Source: an uncultured Eubacteriales bacterium (GTDB lineage: Bacteria > Bacillota > Clostridia > Lachnospirales > Bianqueaceae). From it: a stretch of DNA of 8,297 nt. Below are positions 6,932 to 8,297 of the stretch, in pieces (the first letter of the stretch is position 1; every line of letters starts with the position of its first letter). Both the position numbers and the translations under genes were made by a program. The DNA lies in contig CACZPA010000191.1 in the NCBI GenBank assembly GCA_902782895.1, positions 1 through 8,297 of the forward strand, given 5' to 3'. Under the pieces are notes generated by a model, which saw only the letters and a program-made list of their open reading frames with translations, made no database searches and was not told the origin of the DNA.

Positions 6932-7723
6932 ATGATAGAATTGCTGCCGGATTATCCGTATTTCTATGAAACGCATTTCCACACGGCCGAATCGAGCCGC
7001 TGCGGCAAAAGCGCGGCCGCGGACATGGTTGACGCCTGCAAGGCGGCTGGTTATACGGGAATCTTTGTGACGGACCATCACTGGGGCGGGAATACCCGGA
7101 CGGACCGCAATCTGCCCTGGGAAGAATGGGTGGACGGCTTTACGGCAGGCTATTATGCCGCGAAAAAGCGCGGAGACGAGATCGGTCTGGACGTCTTTTT
7201 CGGCTGGGAATCCGGCTTTATGGGGACGGAATTCCTGGTCTACGGCCTGAGCCCGGAGTGGATGAAGGCGCATCCGGAGATCCGAACGGCCGCGCGGCCC
7301 GGCTGGCCCGAGGTTGAGGACCCGCTGACGCCGGAGAAACAGTACGCTCTGATCCATGCGGCCGGCGGGATGGTCATCCACGCGCATCCGTACCGGGAGG
7401 AACCCTATATCCCCGAGATCCGCTTATATCCGGACTTTGTGGACGGAGTCGAGGCGATCAATGCCACGCACTCCAACCCGATGAGCAAGTCCCACACCAG
7501 CCCGGAATATAACAAAAGAGCCTGGGCATACGCGAAGGCTCATGATCTGCCGGTTACAGCCGGCAGCGATATTCATTCCGTGAATCTTTTCGGCGGCGGG
7601 ATGGCTTTCCGGCGCAGGCTGGAGGGTCCGCAGGATTACATCCGCGCGGTCTTAAGCGGCGAGGATTATGTGCTCACCGACGGCGCGGACTGGTTCGATC
7701 AGCAGGGCAACAGAGTCGGGTAA
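6932..7723 (+). CDS. PHP-domain metal-dependent phosphoesterase-like protein
   Basis: This 263-aa protein has the metal-binding motifs of the PHP superfamily in order: ETHFHT (H15, H17), TDHH (D48, H49, H50), GWESGF (E93), IHAHPY (H150, H152), VEAINATH (E174, N177, H180) and GSDIH (D213, H215). Family members use a bi- or trinuclear metal centre to hydrolyse phosphoesters, as in histidinol phosphatase and nucleotide phosphodiesterases. No signal peptide is seen, so it should be cytoplasmic. The sequence resembles the stand-alone histidinol-phosphatase-like PHP proteins of Bacillota, but no his genes are nearby and the substrate is unknown. The ATG is 1 nt after the glgB stop, with AGGGG (6914-6918) upstream inside glgB, which suggests translational coupling. 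An in-frame TTG at 6896 would overlap glgB and is less likely. The gene ends 6 nt before a convergent stop codon. Confidence 0.88.
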   Translation: MIELLPDYPYFYETHFHTAESSRCGKSAAADMVDACKAAGYTGIFVTDHHWGGNTRTDRNLPWEEWVDGFTAGYYAAKKRGDEIGLDVFFGWESGFMGTEFLVYGLSPEWMKAHPEIRTAARPGWPEVEDPLTPEKQYALIHAAGGMVIHAHPYREEPYIPEIRLYPDFVDGVEAINATHSNPMSKSHTSPEYNKRAWAYAKAHDLPVTAGSDIHSVNLFGGGMAFRRRLEGPQDYIRAVLSGEDYVLTDGADWFDQQGNRVG

Positions 7724-7729
7724 CAGAGC

Positions 7730-8297
7730 TTAGAGAGCCTGCCGGAAACAGGCGCGGATCGCGTCCCAATCCACGTGATTCTTAACCAGATAGCAGTCGC
7801 CTGCGTTTCTGTAGCCGCGGGAATAATCGAAGACGAGAAGCATCCGGTCCGAGAGATAGGCAAATTTGCCGTCAGACAGAAGGAAAGTGAGCTGGGTTTC
7901 GTCAGGACGGTAGCTGCCGGTCTGCGGAATGTGCTCCAGCCGGATCGAGTCGAGAGCCGCATGCAATGCGGCTTCGCGCGGATCGGAGCCGGGGGACTGC
8001 ACATCGTTCTTGTAGGCAGCGTCCCAGCCGGCATTCCCTTCGGCATATGGGGAATCGTAGATTCTCGTGATTTCTGTCCCCGAAGGGAGCAGCAAAGACG
8101 TAAACGTGCCTTTTTCATCGCTGACGGAAACAAGACCAAAGCACATCACACAACCAAAAATCGCGAGCATCAGCAAGACCGCGCCAAGCGGTCTTTTTTT
8201 GGGATGCAGGATGCTTTTCATACGGTATCGGAGCGTCCCGGCCGCGGCGGAGAGGCAGGTCGTGCAGCCCTGCGCCGGCGCGGTGGAACGCATATCC
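7730..8297 (-). CDS. C-terminal part of a membrane sensor protein, probably M56 (BlaR1/MecR1-like) family (partial)
   Basis: The frame is open from the window edge to a TAA at 7732-7730, about 189 codons. It holds a cytoplasmic basic segment (RYRMKSILHPKKRP), one hydrophobic helix (about 8188-8123, LGAVLLMLAIFGCVMCFGLV) and about 130 predicted extracytoplasmic residues rich in aromatic and charged positions. A basic R-K-S-(I/V)-L-x-x-K-K-P motif before a last transmembrane helix is typical of Bacillota M56 antirepressor peptidases, whose HExxH zinc domain lies upstream; here it would be outside the window. The first in-window ATG (8293) has no visible ribosome binding site, nor does the internal ATG at 8221, so the gene most likely continues beyond the window. 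A lipoprotein or a small single-pass protein is the alternative. M56 genes usually sit next to a BlaI-type repressor, which cannot be checked here. Confidence 0.6.
   Translation of the reverse strand, partial: DMRSTAPAQGCTTCLSAAAGTLRYRMKSILHPKKRPLGAVLLMLAIFGCVMCFGLVSVSDEKGTFTSLLLPSGTEITRIYDSPYAEGNAGWDAAYKNDVQSPGSDPREAALHAALDSIRLEHIPQTGSYRPDETQLTFLLSDGKFAYLSDRMLLVFDYSRGYRNAGDCYLVKNHVDWDAIRACFRQAL
8175..8200 (+). terminator. Intrinsic terminator on the plus strand, inside the convergent gene
   Basis: AAGACCGC (8175-8182) and GCGGTCTT (8188-8195) form a perfect GC-rich 8-bp stem with a 5-nt loop, and the T run continues to 8200. This is close to an ideal Rho-independent terminator for plus-strand transcription. 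It lies about 450 nt past the PHP stop and antisense to the M56-like gene, where it encodes the KKRPLGAVL stretch before the membrane helix. No other terminator-like structure with a T run is visible between 7723 and this point, so it is the best candidate for the operon's 3' end. Confidence 0.65.

Noticed and set aside
8192..8200. Programmed slippage at the A7 run followed by a hairpin in the M56-like gene
   Set aside because: The hairpin overlaps the A run without a spacer, the zero frame continues into a sensible membrane helix, and the alternative frames give no plausible product. The plus-strand terminator reading explains the signal better.

Overview
The window looks like chromosomal DNA from a GC-rich member of the Bacillota, possibly Lachnospiraceae-like. 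This is an inference from three things: strong AGGAGG-type ribosome binding sites, clear sigma-A-type promoters, and a probable M56 (BlaR1/MecR1-type) sensor gene. No rRNA, tRNA, CRISPR array, transposase or phage gene is visible. GC content and codon style look similar in all the genes, so nothing marks recent transfer.

Layout from left to right. (1) Positions 1-57 hold the last 18 codons of an unidentified plus-strand gene. A long hairpin followed by a T-rich tract (95-170) probably terminates it. (2) Positions 318-4673, minus strand, hold one very large gene of 1451 aa. It encodes a STAND/AAA_16-like signalling ATPase with a long, mostly helical C-terminal half and no recognisable effector domain; this is the least understood gene here. 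It has its own promoter, and a small inverted repeat covers its ribosome binding site. (3) Positions 4674-4923 are a divergent control region with back-to-back promoters, a C10 homopolymer and an inverted repeat at the predicted glgB transcription start. (4) Positions 4924-7723, plus strand, form a two-gene operon: a glycogen branching enzyme of the eukaryote-like GH13 type, then after a 1-nt gap a PHP-domain metallo-phosphoesterase-like protein. (5) Positions 7730-8297, minus strand, hold the 3' end of a convergent gene for a membrane protein, probably an M56-family sensor cut by the window edge. A near-ideal intrinsic terminator reading on the plus strand lies inside this coding sequence, about 450 nt past the PHP stop, so operon transcripts may run antisense into it.

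The branching enzyme should introduce alpha-1,6 branches into glycogen. The tightly coupled PHP protein may act on a small phosphorylated compound, but its substrate cannot be read from sequence. Nothing in the sequence ties the divergent STAND ATPase to glycogen; the shared intergenic region is the only link. The STAND protein is the best candidate for an undescribed system, with the caution that no partner or effector gene is visible next to it.
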